DNA of 64,000 bases from JAABRT01 sp038259155. GTDB lineage: Bacteria; Gemmatimonadota; Gemmatimonadetes; Gemmatimonadales; Gemmatimonadaceae. Both the position numbers and the translations under genes were made by a program. Each line of letters begins with the position of its first letter. The first letter of the stretch is position 1. The DNA lies in the NCBI GenBank assembly GCA_038259155.1, contig JBBSPE010000001.1, positions 50,404 through 114,403 on the forward strand, written 5' to 3'. The notes below the pieces were generated by a model, which worked only from the letters and a program-made list of their open reading frames with translations, made no database searches and was not told the DNA's origin. Positions 8,558 to 17,351 of this stretch are shown piece after piece.

Positions 8558-10576
8558 TCAGGGCGAAAGCACCACGCGCCAGCCGGCAAAGCCGCCGCTG
8601 TGCGCTGTCGCCGAACGCGGTGGCAGCTCCACCAGATACGCCCACGCGTGGCGCCAGTCACCCGGTCGGAACACGCTGGGGCCGGGCGCCACCGGCGCAC
8701 GGAACGCCATCCGGGCCACGACGCGCCCTTCAAGCGCGGTCACGCCACCCGACGGGTCGGCCAAGTGCACCACCGCACCGGCACCAAATGCCGGGCGAAA
8801 TGCGCCGGCTGCGAAGTGGACAGCCACCACCGTGTCGCGCACGCCGGCGCGCAGCATGCCGTCAATTCGCGGCGACGGACGTGTGGTCACGGCCCGATCA
8901 ATGGCCACACTGTCGGTGGGGGCGATCTTCAGGCCAAAGAAGCGGTGCGTGGCCCACTCCGTCAGACGCACCACCGAGGTACTGTCGCCGGAGAGCGCCG
9001 GCAGCCACGGCGCCACAGCGGACAGCATGGCCGACGCCGCACCGGGCAACGTGCTGCTCGTGGTGAGCGGCGCGCCCGCCTCGGGTGCCGCGACGGTGGA
9101 CAGACCCGGCGCCACCACGTCCAGCGCCGCGCGGAACGCGGGGTCATCGTACGCAGCGTACGACCAGAGCACGTCATCGCCGCGGGTCATTTCCAGCAGG
9201 CGGCGCACACCGACGCGCACCGCATCGCCAACCAGCGCCACGCGACGCGCTGGATCGACCGGAATGAACCCCACGGCCGGCTCGATCTGCTCACGCATGC
9301 GACGCTCGAGCACCACTACCGGGCCCGTACTCCACCCCTCCGCGATAGCGGCGTCGAGTGCCTGGTCCACCACCTCGCTCACGGTTCTCGCCATGGTGGG
9401 CGAGAGCGACGGCGGCACCGACGACGGGTCGAGGCGTCCGGACGGCGAAATGGTGACGTCGGGTGCCAGCCCTCCGGTAGACCGACCACCACTCTCCTGT
9501 CGCCGCTCCAGCGGCACACCCGAGGGTGGCAGCCAGCGCGCCGTGGTCATTTTGAGCGAGAGTTCGGAATTGATGTTCACCACCCGCTGCACCACGCCTT
9601 TGCCGTAGGTGCGCTCGCCGACCAGCAGCGCCCGCCCATGGTCGCGCAGCGCCGCCGCAATGATTTCGGCCGAGCTGGCGGTGTTGCCGTCGACCAGCAG
9701 CACGATAGGGAGCGAGGGCCAGCGACTGTTGCGCACCGTCTCCACCTGATTCATCGGCGCGCCACGACGCTCCAGCGAGGCCACCACATCGCCGCGCGAC
9801 AGGAACAGGCCGGCGGCCTTGACGCCCTCTTCGTACAGGCCACCCACGTTGCCGCGCAAGTCGAGAATGAGAGAGCGGGCACCGCGCTCCACCAGCCGGT
9901 CCACGGCCTTCTCCAGCTCGTCTGCGGACCCGCTGGCTGAACTCGCAAGTCGCGCGTAGCCCACGCCTTCTGCGGCGAGAAGCGCATCACTCACGGCAGT
10001 AACGCGCCATGGAGCGCGCACCAAAGAAACATTTACGCTATCGGCACTACCCGCACGCTGGATCTCCAACCGGATCGTATCGGAAGACACGCCGTTCGCA
10101 TCGGTGACGCCCGCGTCCGGCCGCGGCATGCTCCACGCGTCCACCGCGCGCCGTCCGTCCACCAGCGCCACCAAGTCGCCCGCGCGAACACCCGCCGTGG
10201 CCGCCGGCGAGCCCGGCTGCACCCGGCGCACCAGGAGTGATGACCCGCGCAGCCGCAGCAGGAGTCCCAGGCCCTGACTCTCGCCGCGGAGCGTGCCGCG
10301 GTAGCTCGCGATGCCCTCACGCTCGAGCAGCGCGGCGTAGGGGTCGTGCAGTTCGCGCAGCATGCCACTCACGGCGCGGCGCATGAGCTCACTCTCGGGG
10401 AGCGAATCCAGAAAGTTCACGCGCACCGAGTCCAGCGCCGTGGAGAGCAGCCGCTCTCGGGCCCACGGCTGGCGCGACTGTTCCATGCGGGCGCCGAACC
10501 AGCTGCCGAACGCAAAAGCGCCCGCCACGCCCGTCATGGCCGCAGTCCGCCACCACAGGGTTCGCGTGGTGATCAC
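8558..10576 (-). CDS. S41-family C-terminal processing peptidase with PDZ domain
   Basis: About 672 residues from a GTG at 10576. An N-terminal membrane anchor (TAAMTGVAGAFAFGSWFGA) is followed by a helical N-domain, a PDZ domain (about 100-185, with LVRRVQPGSPAATAGVRAGD) and the S41 protease fold. The catalytic Ser is in NTASSAEI (about 301-302) and the catalytic Lys in GERTYGKGVVQ (about 326), the Ser-Lys dyad of CtpA-type enzymes. A C-terminal extension of about 250 residues is unassigned. It trims periplasmic or membrane proteins in the known family. The open frame continues upstream to 10924 but lacks protease-like sequence, so the start is uncertain. First gene of a three-gene operon. 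Confidence 0.85.
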   Translation of the reverse strand: MITTRTLWWRTAAMTGVAGAFAFGSWFGARMEQSRQPWARERLLSTALDSVRVNFLDSLPESELMRRAVSGMLRELHDPYAALLEREGIASYRGTLRGESQGLGLLLRLRGSSLLVRRVQPGSPAATAGVRAGDLVALVDGRRAVDAWSMPRPDAGVTDANGVSSDTIRLEIQRAGSADSVNVSLVRAPWRVTAVSDALLAAEGVGYARLASSASGSADELEKAVDRLVERGARSLILDLRGNVGGLYEEGVKAAGLFLSRGDVVASLERRGAPMNQVETVRNSRWPSLPIVLLVDGNTASSAEIIAAALRDHGRALLVGERTYGKGVVQRVVNINSELSLKMTTARWLPPSGVPLERRQESGGRSTGGLAPDVTISPSGRLDPSSVPPSLSPTMARTVSEVVDQALDAAIAEGWSTGPVVVLERRMREQIEPAVGFIPVDPARRVALVGDAVRVGVRRLLEMTRGDDVLWSYAAYDDPAFRAALDVVAPGLSTVAAPEAGAPLTTSSTLPGAASAMLSAVAPWLPALSGDSTSVVRLTEWATHRFFGLKIAPTDSVAIDRAVTTRPSPRIDGMLRAGVRDTVVAVHFAAGAFRPAFGAGAVVHLADPSGGVTALEGRVVARMAFRAPVAPGPSVFRPGDWRHAWAYLVELPPRSATAHSGGFAGWRVVLSP

Positions 10577-10924
10577 ACGCGCTCCCGCGCCGCTCCACCC
10601 ATTGGGCGGAGCACAAGCACGCGATCGTCGCTGGATCTCACTCCCTGCGTCACCTGACTGCTCCTTCGAGACTGTGACCGTCCAGACCCGCGGCGCCGGG
10701 GAACCCGATGCGCGCTCCGGGGCATCATCTAGCTGGGTGTCGGGGTCCGGCAACGTTCCTCGTGGCCGCGTGTGCCCCCTGCACCGAGTACCGCGCACAC
10801 ACCGACACGTTCCCTGCGGGGACGCCGTTCGCCGCGCAATCCCGTATTCTGAATATCGACCGCCACAACGTGCAGACGCAGATTTGCTCTTTCTGCGCCC
10901 TTTTTCCTCGTTGCCCCCACGCAC

Positions 10925-12361
10925 GTGTCCGCCGAGACCACTACCAGCTCCGACGCCGAGAGCGTGCTTGATCCAGCGGGAATGCCAGATGCGGGCGAGA
11001 CGCCCGTGATCAGCATTCAGCTGCCGCCGCCGCCCTCACAGGAGCCGAACGAGCCGCTGGCGGAACGCGTGCTCGCGCCGTTCCAGCGCTTCGCGCACGC
11101 CGAAGCCTCTGGCGGACTTGTCCTGCTCTTCAACGCGCTGCTCGCCCTCGCGTGGGCCAACTCGCCGTGGGGTGAGAGCTACCACCACTTGTGGGAGCTG
11201 CCGCTCACCATCGGCGTGCCGGGCTTTGGTCTCACCGAGACGCTGCACCACTGGATCAACGACGGCCTCATGGCCGTGTTCTTTTTCGTGGTGGGCCTCG
11301 AGATCAAGCGCGAGATCCTGGTGGGCGAGCTGGCCAGCGTACGCCAGGCCGCGCTGCCGCTCTTTGCCGCGCTGGGCGGCATGCTCGTGCCGGCGCTCGT
11401 GTTTGTGAGCCTCACCTTCGGGACCGACGACATGAAGGGCTGGGGCGTGCCCATGGCCACCGACATCGCGTTTGCTCTTGGCATCGCGGCGCTGCTCGGC
11501 TCGCGCGTGCCCACCAGCCTCAAGATCTTTCTCGCGGCACTCGCCATCGTGGACGACATTGGCGCCGTGCTCGTGATCGCGTTGTTCTACACCGCGTCCA
11601 TTCAGGCCATGGCGCTGCTGGTCGCCGCGGGCATGATGTTGCTGCTCATCGGCCTCAACCGCGCCGGCGTGCGGTCATCCATTCCGTACTTCCTGATCGG
11701 CATCGTGCTCTGGGTGGCGTTCCTCAAGAGCGGCGTGCACGCCACGATTGCCGGCGTGCTGTTGGCGCTCACCATTCCCGCCAGCACGCGCATTTCCGGT
11801 CGCCAGTTCGTGCGCGAGTCCAGCGAACATCTCAAGGACTTCAACGCGGCCTGTGAAAACGATCCCGAGGAGTTCAGCACCACGCAGCGTCATCAGGAGC
11901 CGATTTTTGCACTTGAGGACACCACGCATCGGGCGCAGTCACCGCTGCTCCGCCTCGAGTACAAGCTGCATGGCGTCGTGGCGTTTTTCATCATGCCCAT
12001 TTTTGCGCTCGCGAATGCGGGCGTGGCGTTCACCGGCGGTGTAAGTGATGCCGTCACCAGCCGCGCGGTGCTCGGCATCTTTTTTGGCCTGGTGATCGGC
12101 AAGCCGGTGGGCATCGTGCTGTTTTCTTGGCTGGCCGTGCGCTTCCGGTTCGCCGACCTGCCCTACGGCACCAACTTCCGCCACGTGCTCGGCATGGGCG
12201 CGCTCGGTGGCATCGGCTTCACGATGGCGCTGTTCATTGCGGCGCTGGCGTTTGGTGAGGGTGCCCAGCTGGAGGCGGCGAAGCTTGGTATTCTCGCCGG
12301 CTCACTGGTGGCGGGTATTTTGGGCTGGTTGTTGTTGCAGCGTGAAGCGAATCACGACTAG
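10925..12361 (+). CDS. nhaA: Na+/H+ antiporter NhaA
   Basis: 478 residues from a GTG at 10925. Inner-membrane antiporter exporting Na+ for H+. NDGLMAVFFFVVGLEIKRE (about 112-130), MATDIAFALGIAALLG (D180) and LAIVDDIGAVLVIALFYT (D210, D211) are the NhaA signatures; the paired aspartates bind Na+. The C-terminal helices (GMGALGGIGFTMALFI) also match. There is an extended polar N-terminus of about 50 residues and a charged loop (about 300-340) before the last four helices, longer than in E. coli NhaA but seen in other NhaA proteins. Confidence 0.95.
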   Translation: MSAETTTSSDAESVLDPAGMPDAGETPVISIQLPPPPSQEPNEPLAERVLAPFQRFAHAEASGGLVLLFNALLALAWANSPWGESYHHLWELPLTIGVPGFGLTETLHHWINDGLMAVFFFVVGLEIKREILVGELASVRQAALPLFAALGGMLVPALVFVSLTFGTDDMKGWGVPMATDIAFALGIAALLGSRVPTSLKIFLAALAIVDDIGAVLVIALFYTASIQAMALLVAAGMMLLLIGLNRAGVRSSIPYFLIGIVLWVAFLKSGVHATIAGVLLALTIPASTRISGRQFVRESSEHLKDFNAACENDPEEFSTTQRHQEPIFALEDTTHRAQSPLLRLEYKLHGVVAFFIMPIFALANAGVAFTGGVSDAVTSRAVLGIFFGLVIGKPVGIVLFSWLAVRFRFADLPYGTNFRHVLGMGALGGIGFTMALFIAALAFGEGAQLEAAKLGILAGSLVAGILGWLLLQREANHD

Positions 12362-12411
12362 GACAGTCGCCGATCAGCACCTCTGGCATCTCCAACCAGC
12401 CTGCTCGCACC

Positions 12412-13812
12412 GTGACGCGTTCACCCGCCCTGTTGTTCTCGTTGTTGCTGCTGACGGCACCGGCGCTCGTTGCCCAGAACGCCGTGACAGACAGCTCACC
12501 GGTCACGGCCAACCTCTCCGGCCGCGTGTTCGACTACACCGTTCGCGCGCCGCTGCAGGGCGCCACGGTGCAGCTCGTGTCCTCCACCAGTCTCGAAGTC
12601 GTTCGGCGCACGACGTCCAACGACCTGGGCCGATTCGATATGGCCGACCTGCCGGCGGGCTCGTACCTCATCGGTTTCGAGCATCCGCGGCTCGATTCGC
12701 TGCTGCTCGATGCTCCGGTGAGCCCGCTCGTGCTGCAGGCCGGCGACCGCGCAGAACTCACGCTCGCGATTCCGGCCGTCGAGGCACTCTACGACGCGTG
12801 GTGTGGCGACGCACCGCGTTCGGCCACCGGCGCGTCCGGCTCCGCTGCCGCCGCCGAAGCGGGCGTCTTGCTGGGTCGCGCGCGCACGCCGGATGGCCGG
12901 CCGCTCGCCGATTCGACGCGCCTCGAGGTGAGCTGGCGTGACGTGGTGGTCGGTCCTCGAGGCGTCTCATCGGATATCCAGCTGCGTATCGTGCCCGTCG
13001 GGATGGGCGGGACTTTCGCGGCGTGCAACTTGCCGCCGGACGGTGCGCTGTCTGTGCAGATCATTGCCGGTACCGACAGCTCCGGTATGGTGGAGCTCGA
13101 CGTGCCGGCGACTCGACTGCTCGTGCGGGATCTGTTTCTGGGGACGGGTACGTCGCAACAGTTGCTGGTGGGCCGCGTATCTGCTCCGGACAGCCAGCCT
13201 GTCGCGAGCGCCCGCGTGCGCATTGCCGGCACCACAGACATTGCGCTCACCAATCAGCGCGGCGTGTTCACGCTGTCCAACGCACCACTCGGCTCGCAGA
13301 CGCTCGAGGTGGTCGCGATTGGCTATGAACCGCGTCGGTTGCCCGTTGACATCGTCGCGGGAACGCCGGACACCGTGCGCGTAGCCATGATCTCGACGAG
13401 CAATCGGCTGGAGCGCGTGTCCGTGACGGCGAACAGTTGGCGCGCGGGATTCGATCAGCGACGGACCCGTTCGTACGGCCAGTTCATGGACGAGGAAGAA
13501 ATCCGGCGCAAGAAGCCGGTGATGATTGCCGACGTGTTTCAGGGGGTCAGTTCGGTGATCCGGGAGCCCACCGGTTCGTTCTCGTCGGGGCTCAAGGTGC
13601 GAGCCACGCGCAAGAATTCCGCCTGCACCCCCACCGTGTTTCTCGACGGTGAACGTGTGCTCGTGCAGTCCAATGATCTCGACGCACTGCTCACCGTCGA
13701 CGACCTCGTGGCCGTTGAGGTGTACGCGCAGCCGGCGGAGGTGCCCATGCAGTTCCATTCGCTGCCCTTCTGTGGCGCGATCATCCTGTGGACGCGGAAG
13801 GGGCGGCCGTAG
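12412..13812 (+). CDS. Secreted carboxypeptidase-regulatory plus TonB-plug protein without barrel (copy 1)
   Basis: 466 residues from a GTG at 12412. A signal peptide ends at ALVAQ (about residue 22). Two carboxypeptidase-regulatory-like Ig folds follow (about 35-120, SGRVFDYTVRAPLQGATVQL; about 255-330, VGRVSAPDSQPVASARVRI), then a plug-like domain (MIADVFQGVSSVI, TVFLDGERV, DLVAVEVYAQPAEVP). The protein ends at CGAIILWTRKGRP, where a plug normally passes into the receptor barrel; no barrel follows. Two cysteines (in SACTPTVFLDG and FCGAIILW) are conserved in copy 2 at 25876 and may form a disulfide. Role unknown; probably periplasmic or envelope-associated. Confidence 0.75.
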   Translation: MTRSPALLFSLLLLTAPALVAQNAVTDSSPVTANLSGRVFDYTVRAPLQGATVQLVSSTSLEVVRRTTSNDLGRFDMADLPAGSYLIGFEHPRLDSLLLDAPVSPLVLQAGDRAELTLAIPAVEALYDAWCGDAPRSATGASGSAAAAEAGVLLGRARTPDGRPLADSTRLEVSWRDVVVGPRGVSSDIQLRIVPVGMGGTFAACNLPPDGALSVQIIAGTDSSGMVELDVPATRLLVRDLFLGTGTSQQLLVGRVSAPDSQPVASARVRIAGTTDIALTNQRGVFTLSNAPLGSQTLEVVAIGYEPRRLPVDIVAGTPDTVRVAMISTSNRLERVSVTANSWRAGFDQRRTRSYGQFMDEEEIRRKKPVMIADVFQGVSSVIREPTGSFSSGLKVRATRKNSACTPTVFLDGERVLVQSNDLDALLTVDDLVAVEVYAQPAEVPMQFHSLPFCGAIILWTRKGRP

Positions 13813-13874
13813 GGCTCGATGTATCACCGGTGTTGCGCGATAGCAGGCGCAGGGTACGGGTGCGATTGTGCCCT

Positions 13875-14438
13875 TCATTCCATTGCAATGGCCAGCGTGA
13901 AGCCCTGAGGGCTCAGCCCGAACATCACGTCGTTCCATAGTTCGTATTTTATGAGTGACCCGACGAGGCCGCCGATGGCGAGGCCGGCAACGGCGGCGGG
14001 GATGGCATCCGGGCCCACTGTCACCGGCCCGATTTTCTGGCCACAGCGCGGATCGGTGTTGGGATCACAGGGACCCCGATTGCCGTTCCGCGAGTTGCCT
14101 TTCGCAAGCCCGACCACAACGCCAACGGTGAGCCCCACCGCCACACCGTATTTCGTGGCCCGCGCTCGACCGCGACTCACACCGATTCGAGCGACGTCAC
14201 GCAGCGCGAAGGACGTCGATCCGCCATTGTCGAGCGCCACGCGAATGACGTCGTCGGCGAGAGCATCGAACTGGCCCACCGTCGACGCGCCACGTGAACC
14301 AGCGACGAGCCCCCGTTCTGTGAGACGAATGCGATCGCCCCGCTCGAGCGACCAGATGGAAACGGGCTGCGCCGCGAGCGGTGTGTGCGTGACCAGCATG
14401 GCGAGAGCCACGAGGCGAACCATGTACGCGATTGGCAT
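13875..14438 (-). CDS. Hypothetical secreted protein with C-terminal glycine-rich hydrophobic segment
   Basis: 187 residues from the ATG at 14438 (GTG at 14444 and ATG at 14423 are alternatives). A signal peptide (MVRLVALAMLVTHTPLAAQ) is followed by a beta-rich domain (ERGDRIRLTERG, VGQFDALADDVIRVAL) resembling small SH3-like domains of Gemmatimonadota secreted proteins, then two Gly/Val/Ala-rich segments (YGVAVGLTVGVVVGLAKG and IPAAVAGLAIGGLVGSLIKY) that could be glycine-zipper-like membrane hairpins. Function is unknown. It converges on copy 1 of the plug-only protein and marks the left edge of the accessory island. Confidence 0.6.
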   Translation of the reverse strand: MPIAYMVRLVALAMLVTHTPLAAQPVSIWSLERGDRIRLTERGLVAGSRGASTVGQFDALADDVIRVALDNGGSTSFALRDVARIGVSRGRARATKYGVAVGLTVGVVVGLAKGNSRNGNRGPCDPNTDPRCGQKIGPVTVGPDAIPAAVAGLAIGGLVGSLIKYELWNDVMFGLSPQGFTLAIAME

Positions 14439-14444
14439 GAGCAC

Positions 14445-14934
14445 CTGCTACGCAGCAGCAGAGAGAGTGGAAAGCACGCCGGGATCGCCCGCAATATTCG
14501 CGTGCCGTTTCGCGTTCGATATAGGCCAGTTGACGTATGAGCGGTCGTGACGTGACGTAGCCATTGCGATTGGGTTCCGCGGGCAGTCCTGCGCCACGTC
14601 GCGACGAACTGCCCAGCGGCCGTACGTGCTCATCCGTCGCGGCGGCGCGGCGGCGCGGCGGCGAGGCGGCGCGGCGGCGAGGCAATGCGCGGAACTCTTC
14701 ACCCATCACGAGTGGGATGTTCCAGGCCGAGTGCAACTGATCCCGCCGGATGCCAAGGTCTCCCTGCTCTCGCCGAAGTGCGACGCTCCGCCGCCGATGC
14801 GCTGATTGCGCTCCTGGCGGGGGTCCTGCCGCTCTCTGGCGTCCGCGCGCAGGCGGGACGGGAATCTCAATCGGGGTGCGCTTAGGATACGACGTGGTCC
14901 CTTGCCTCGCGAGCCTGCGACCACTCCGCTTGGC
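14445..14934. other. Gene-free stretch
   Basis: No reading frame here has recognisable protein sequence. The only notable structure is the low-complexity GGC/GCG repeat listed separately. The stretch separates the secreted protein at 13875 from a remnant of a plug-protein gene at 14935 and may be decayed copy-number debris. Confidence 0.5.
14638..14683. repeat. Low-complexity GGCGGCG(A/C)GGC tandem repeat
   Basis: About 46 bases built of near-perfect GGCGGCGCG / GGCGGCGAG units. It codes for nothing recognisable and is of the simple-sequence kind prone to slippage. Confidence 0.7.
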
Positions 14935-15165
14935 TGTGTCTCGCGTGCCGACAGTGCGCCCGTTGCCAACGCCCCTGTGCGCGTTGCCGGCAACACAACC
15001 ATCTCGCGGTACGACCTGAGCGGGCGATTCGTGATTGTGGCTGCCCCATCCAGTACTCAGACGCGGGAAGTGGTGGCAAATGGCTACCAACCCCGACGAG
15101 TGGTCGTGCACATCGCGCCGTCCGGCTCCGACACGGTGGCGGTGGTCATGCAGTCCAGCCGGACT
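14935..15165 (+). pseudogene. Remnant of a third plug-only protein gene (second Ig-like domain)
   Basis: The plus frame here reads RADSAPVANAPVRVAGNTT, then YDLSGRFVIVAAP, then VVANGYQPRRVVVHIAPSGS and VAVVMQSSRTQ. This aligns residue by residue with the second regulatory domain of the intact proteins at 12412 (PVASARVRIAGTT, VVAIGYEPRRLPVDI) and 25876 (PITGARVRVAGST, AVAIGFSPRGVAVDI). There is no signal peptide, first domain or plug domain around it. It is a leftover of a deleted paralogue directly upstream of the DUF5131 gene, in the same frame but not part of it. Confidence 0.72.
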
Positions 15166-15321
15166 CAGCCCGGGTTCGCACGTCCGATCGTGATTCAGGC
15201 CGTGCTCCTCTCTGCGGCACCAATCCGTGGTCCGCGTGGACGTCGGGTTTTCGCCGCTGCGGAACGGCTCCGAACGCGCAACGCCTTCCCCTGCCCCCCC
15301 GACGCGAGCTATCGTCAAGCC

Positions 15322-16077
15322 ATGGGAACAAAAACCGGCATCGAGTGGACCGACGCGACGTGGAACCCGATGACCGGGTGCACGAAGCTCTCAGCAGGCT
15401 GCGATCACTGCTACGCGCACACCGTCGCGCACACGAAAACGCGCGAGGTGTACCTGCGGCAGCTTCCTGTGCGGGATACGGAGGCTAACCGCGCGGACCC
15501 TTTCGCCCCGCGCTTTTGGGAGGACCGCCTCGACCTCCCGCTGCGCTGGCGCGAGCCGCGGCGGGTGTTCGTAAACTCGATGTCGGACGTCTTTCACGCA
15601 CACTTCTCGCTCGACCAGATCCGCGCCGTCTTCGACATAATGACGCTCGCCCATCAGCATGAGTTTCAGGTACTGACGAAGCGGCCAGAACGCGCGGTGA
15701 GGCTGGCGGACCGTCTTCCTTGGCCGGAGAACGTGTGGCTCGGCACATCGATCGAGTCCATGCAGGTCGCCCGTCGCGCCGACGCGCTGCGTGACACGCC
15801 GGCGGCCGTGCGTTTCATCTCCGCCGAACCCCTGCTCGGCCCGGTCGACCACCTCAATCTCGAAGGGATCACCTGGGTCATTGGCGGCGGCGAGAGCGGG
15901 ATCGGCGCGCGGCCGGTCGATCCGGCGTGGGCGCGCGGACTCCGCGATAACTGCACGCGCCACGACGTGGCGTTCTTCTGGAAGCAGTGGGGCGGTCGAA
16001 CGCCGAAGTCGGGAGGGCGGGAGCTCGACGGTGTGGAGTACTCGGACTACCCCACGACGCTCACCGCTGCGGGCTAG
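15322..16077 (+). CDS. DUF5131 / phage Gp37-Gp68-type three-Cys-motif protein
   Basis: 251 residues from the ATG at 15322 (MGTKTGIEWTDATWNP). The three-Cys motif is C20-x6-C27-x2-C30 followed by Tyr-Ala, near the start as in the Gp37/Gp68 (DUF5131) family and like the Fe-S cysteines of radical-SAM-type enzymes. Further family segments are FVNSMSDVFHAHF, FQVLTKRPER, WLGTSIES and GGGESGIGARPVD. Activity is not established. Its stop overlaps the stop of the convergent tcmP-like gene at the single sequence CTAG (16074-16077). This family is known to neighbour TcmP proteins, and here they are tail to tail. Frame upstream of 15322 is open but carries the plug-protein remnant. Confidence 0.9.
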   Translation: MGTKTGIEWTDATWNPMTGCTKLSAGCDHCYAHTVAHTKTREVYLRQLPVRDTEANRADPFAPRFWEDRLDLPLRWREPRRVFVNSMSDVFHAHFSLDQIRAVFDIMTLAHQHEFQVLTKRPERAVRLADRLPWPENVWLGTSIESMQVARRADALRDTPAAVRFISAEPLLGPVDHLNLEGITWVIGGGESGIGARPVDPAWARGLRDNCTRHDVAFFWKQWGGRTPKSGGRELDGVEYSDYPTTLTAAG

Positions 16078-17351
16078 TCGGCTGCGGGAGAGACGTCATC
16101 TGCGGGGATCCGCACCATCTCATTACCGCCGCTACGCCTGATGAGCCAGCCACGTCGCTTCAGCTGCGTTTTTACCTCCTGCATCTGAAACGGATATATC
16201 GGTGTAGTCTCGAGCACGAACCGCCTGACGCTGCCCTGTTCGGCTCGCTTGCCTTTCACGCCGGCGCGCTTGCTCCAGTGTCTTTCGGATCCCCCGAACT
16301 GTCGATGGATCTTCTCGACAACGCCCGCCACTTCTACTCGCACGTCCTCACGAATTCGCGCGCACATGGCTGAGTCCAACTGCTCCGCTGCATTGAGCGA
16401 AGTTGACACGCTCTCCTTCATAGCGACGAACGCCGACGAAGATTTTGAGGCGTGAACTAGCACGTACTTCTTACTTCCGGCACCATCCCGCATAGGGGTG
16501 ATCTGAACAAACCGGGCCCCCGCGGTCAGGAGGTTCCTCGTGAAAATCGCCACTGCGGCCTCTCCGACGGAGAGATCCTCTGCTTCCAAGTGATCGCTCA
16601 TCGCGGCGACCCACTCGGGGCCCAGCGCCGCGTCAAGAATTGCCCGACTCCTTGGCTCCGTCCGCTCCAAGGCTTTCTGCTTCTGAAGCGCTTTCGCTAG
16701 CGCCTCAGACTCCTCGCGCTGTTGCTCCTGAGTAAAAAGAGTCGGCGCGCCGCGCAGTCGTTTATAGTCGGCAAAGTATTTGCTCGGATCCTTCATCACC
16801 ACACCGTGAAGCCGCGCGACGCCCACGTCAGAGAACAACACAAACACCTCATCCTTTTCACCGGCGAGCAGGTGCGGAAGGATTCGGGCTTCTAACCCGT
16901 CGACGCCAAACGGATCTAGGAATGTCAGTTTTGGCGCACTTGGCGCCCGTTTGCACACGGCATCCAGTTGCTCGTTCAGTGTGCCTTGCAGCACGCAGGC
17001 TTGGTCCCCAAGGAGGCCAACGATTGACGCGGTCGACACCTGCAGTTTGTTGAATCGCTTCGGTACTTTCTCCAGCGCCGTGACGAGCATTGCCCCATCG
17101 GCTTTGACCTTACCGGAAGCTCGTAACCCTTGAAGCTGTACGGCCACGCGAAGGGCGATGAGGGGGCTCCCATCGCGGCCTTTTGCGTCCTGTCCTTCAC
17201 CGGCGAACGCGTCGATGAAATGCACCGCATGCGCCACACCCTGCGGGCTGAGCAGCTTGATCGCCCAGGTTTGAAGGTAGGCGCGAAGTATCGCGTGCTT
17301 CAGTCGCGTGTGATCTTCGAAGCTATCGAAATGATTGGCGGAGTCCGTCAT
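16074..17351 (-). CDS. tcmP: Three-Cys-motif partner protein TcmP
   Basis: 425 residues. Family role: TcmP proteins occur next to three-Cys-motif (Gp37/Gp68) proteins; activity is unknown. The N-terminus matches the family (KHAILRAYLQTWAIKLL, 19-34). Methyltransferase-like landmarks are visible: FIDAFAGEG (45-53) as motif I, an acidic E94 after strand 2 (VTALEK), and LDPFG (145-149) in the position of the DPPY motif. So a SAM-dependent methyltransferase-type fold is a reasonable inference. The C-terminal half (about 300-425) ends in a winged-helix-like segment (YPFQMQEVKTQLKRRGWLIRR). Its ATG overlaps the TGA of the FRG gene (ATGA), so the two are coupled. Confidence 0.9.
   Translation of the reverse strand: MTDSANHFDSFEDHTRLKHAILRAYLQTWAIKLLSPQGVAHAVHFIDAFAGEGQDAKGRDGSPLIALRVAVQLQGLRASGKVKADGAMLVTALEKVPKRFNKLQVSTASIVGLLGDQACVLQGTLNEQLDAVCKRAPSAPKLTFLDPFGVDGLEARILPHLLAGEKDEVFVLFSDVGVARLHGVVMKDPSKYFADYKRLRGAPTLFTQEQQREESEALAKALQKQKALERTEPRSRAILDAALGPEWVAAMSDHLEAEDLSVGEAAVAIFTRNLLTAGARFVQITPMRDGAGSKKYVLVHASKSSSAFVAMKESVSTSLNAAEQLDSAMCARIREDVRVEVAGVVEKIHRQFGGSERHWSKRAGVKGKRAEQGSVRRFVLETTPIYPFQMQEVKTQLKRRGWLIRRSGGNEMVRIPADDVSPAAD

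Noticed and set aside
7351..9940. Long plus-strand frames opposite the barrel and S41 protease genes
   Set aside because: They are Arg/His/Pro-rich shadows of minus-strand genes whose translations have clear domains.
14638..14683. CRISPR-like repeat
   Set aside because: It is a simple GGC/GCG tandem with no spacers.
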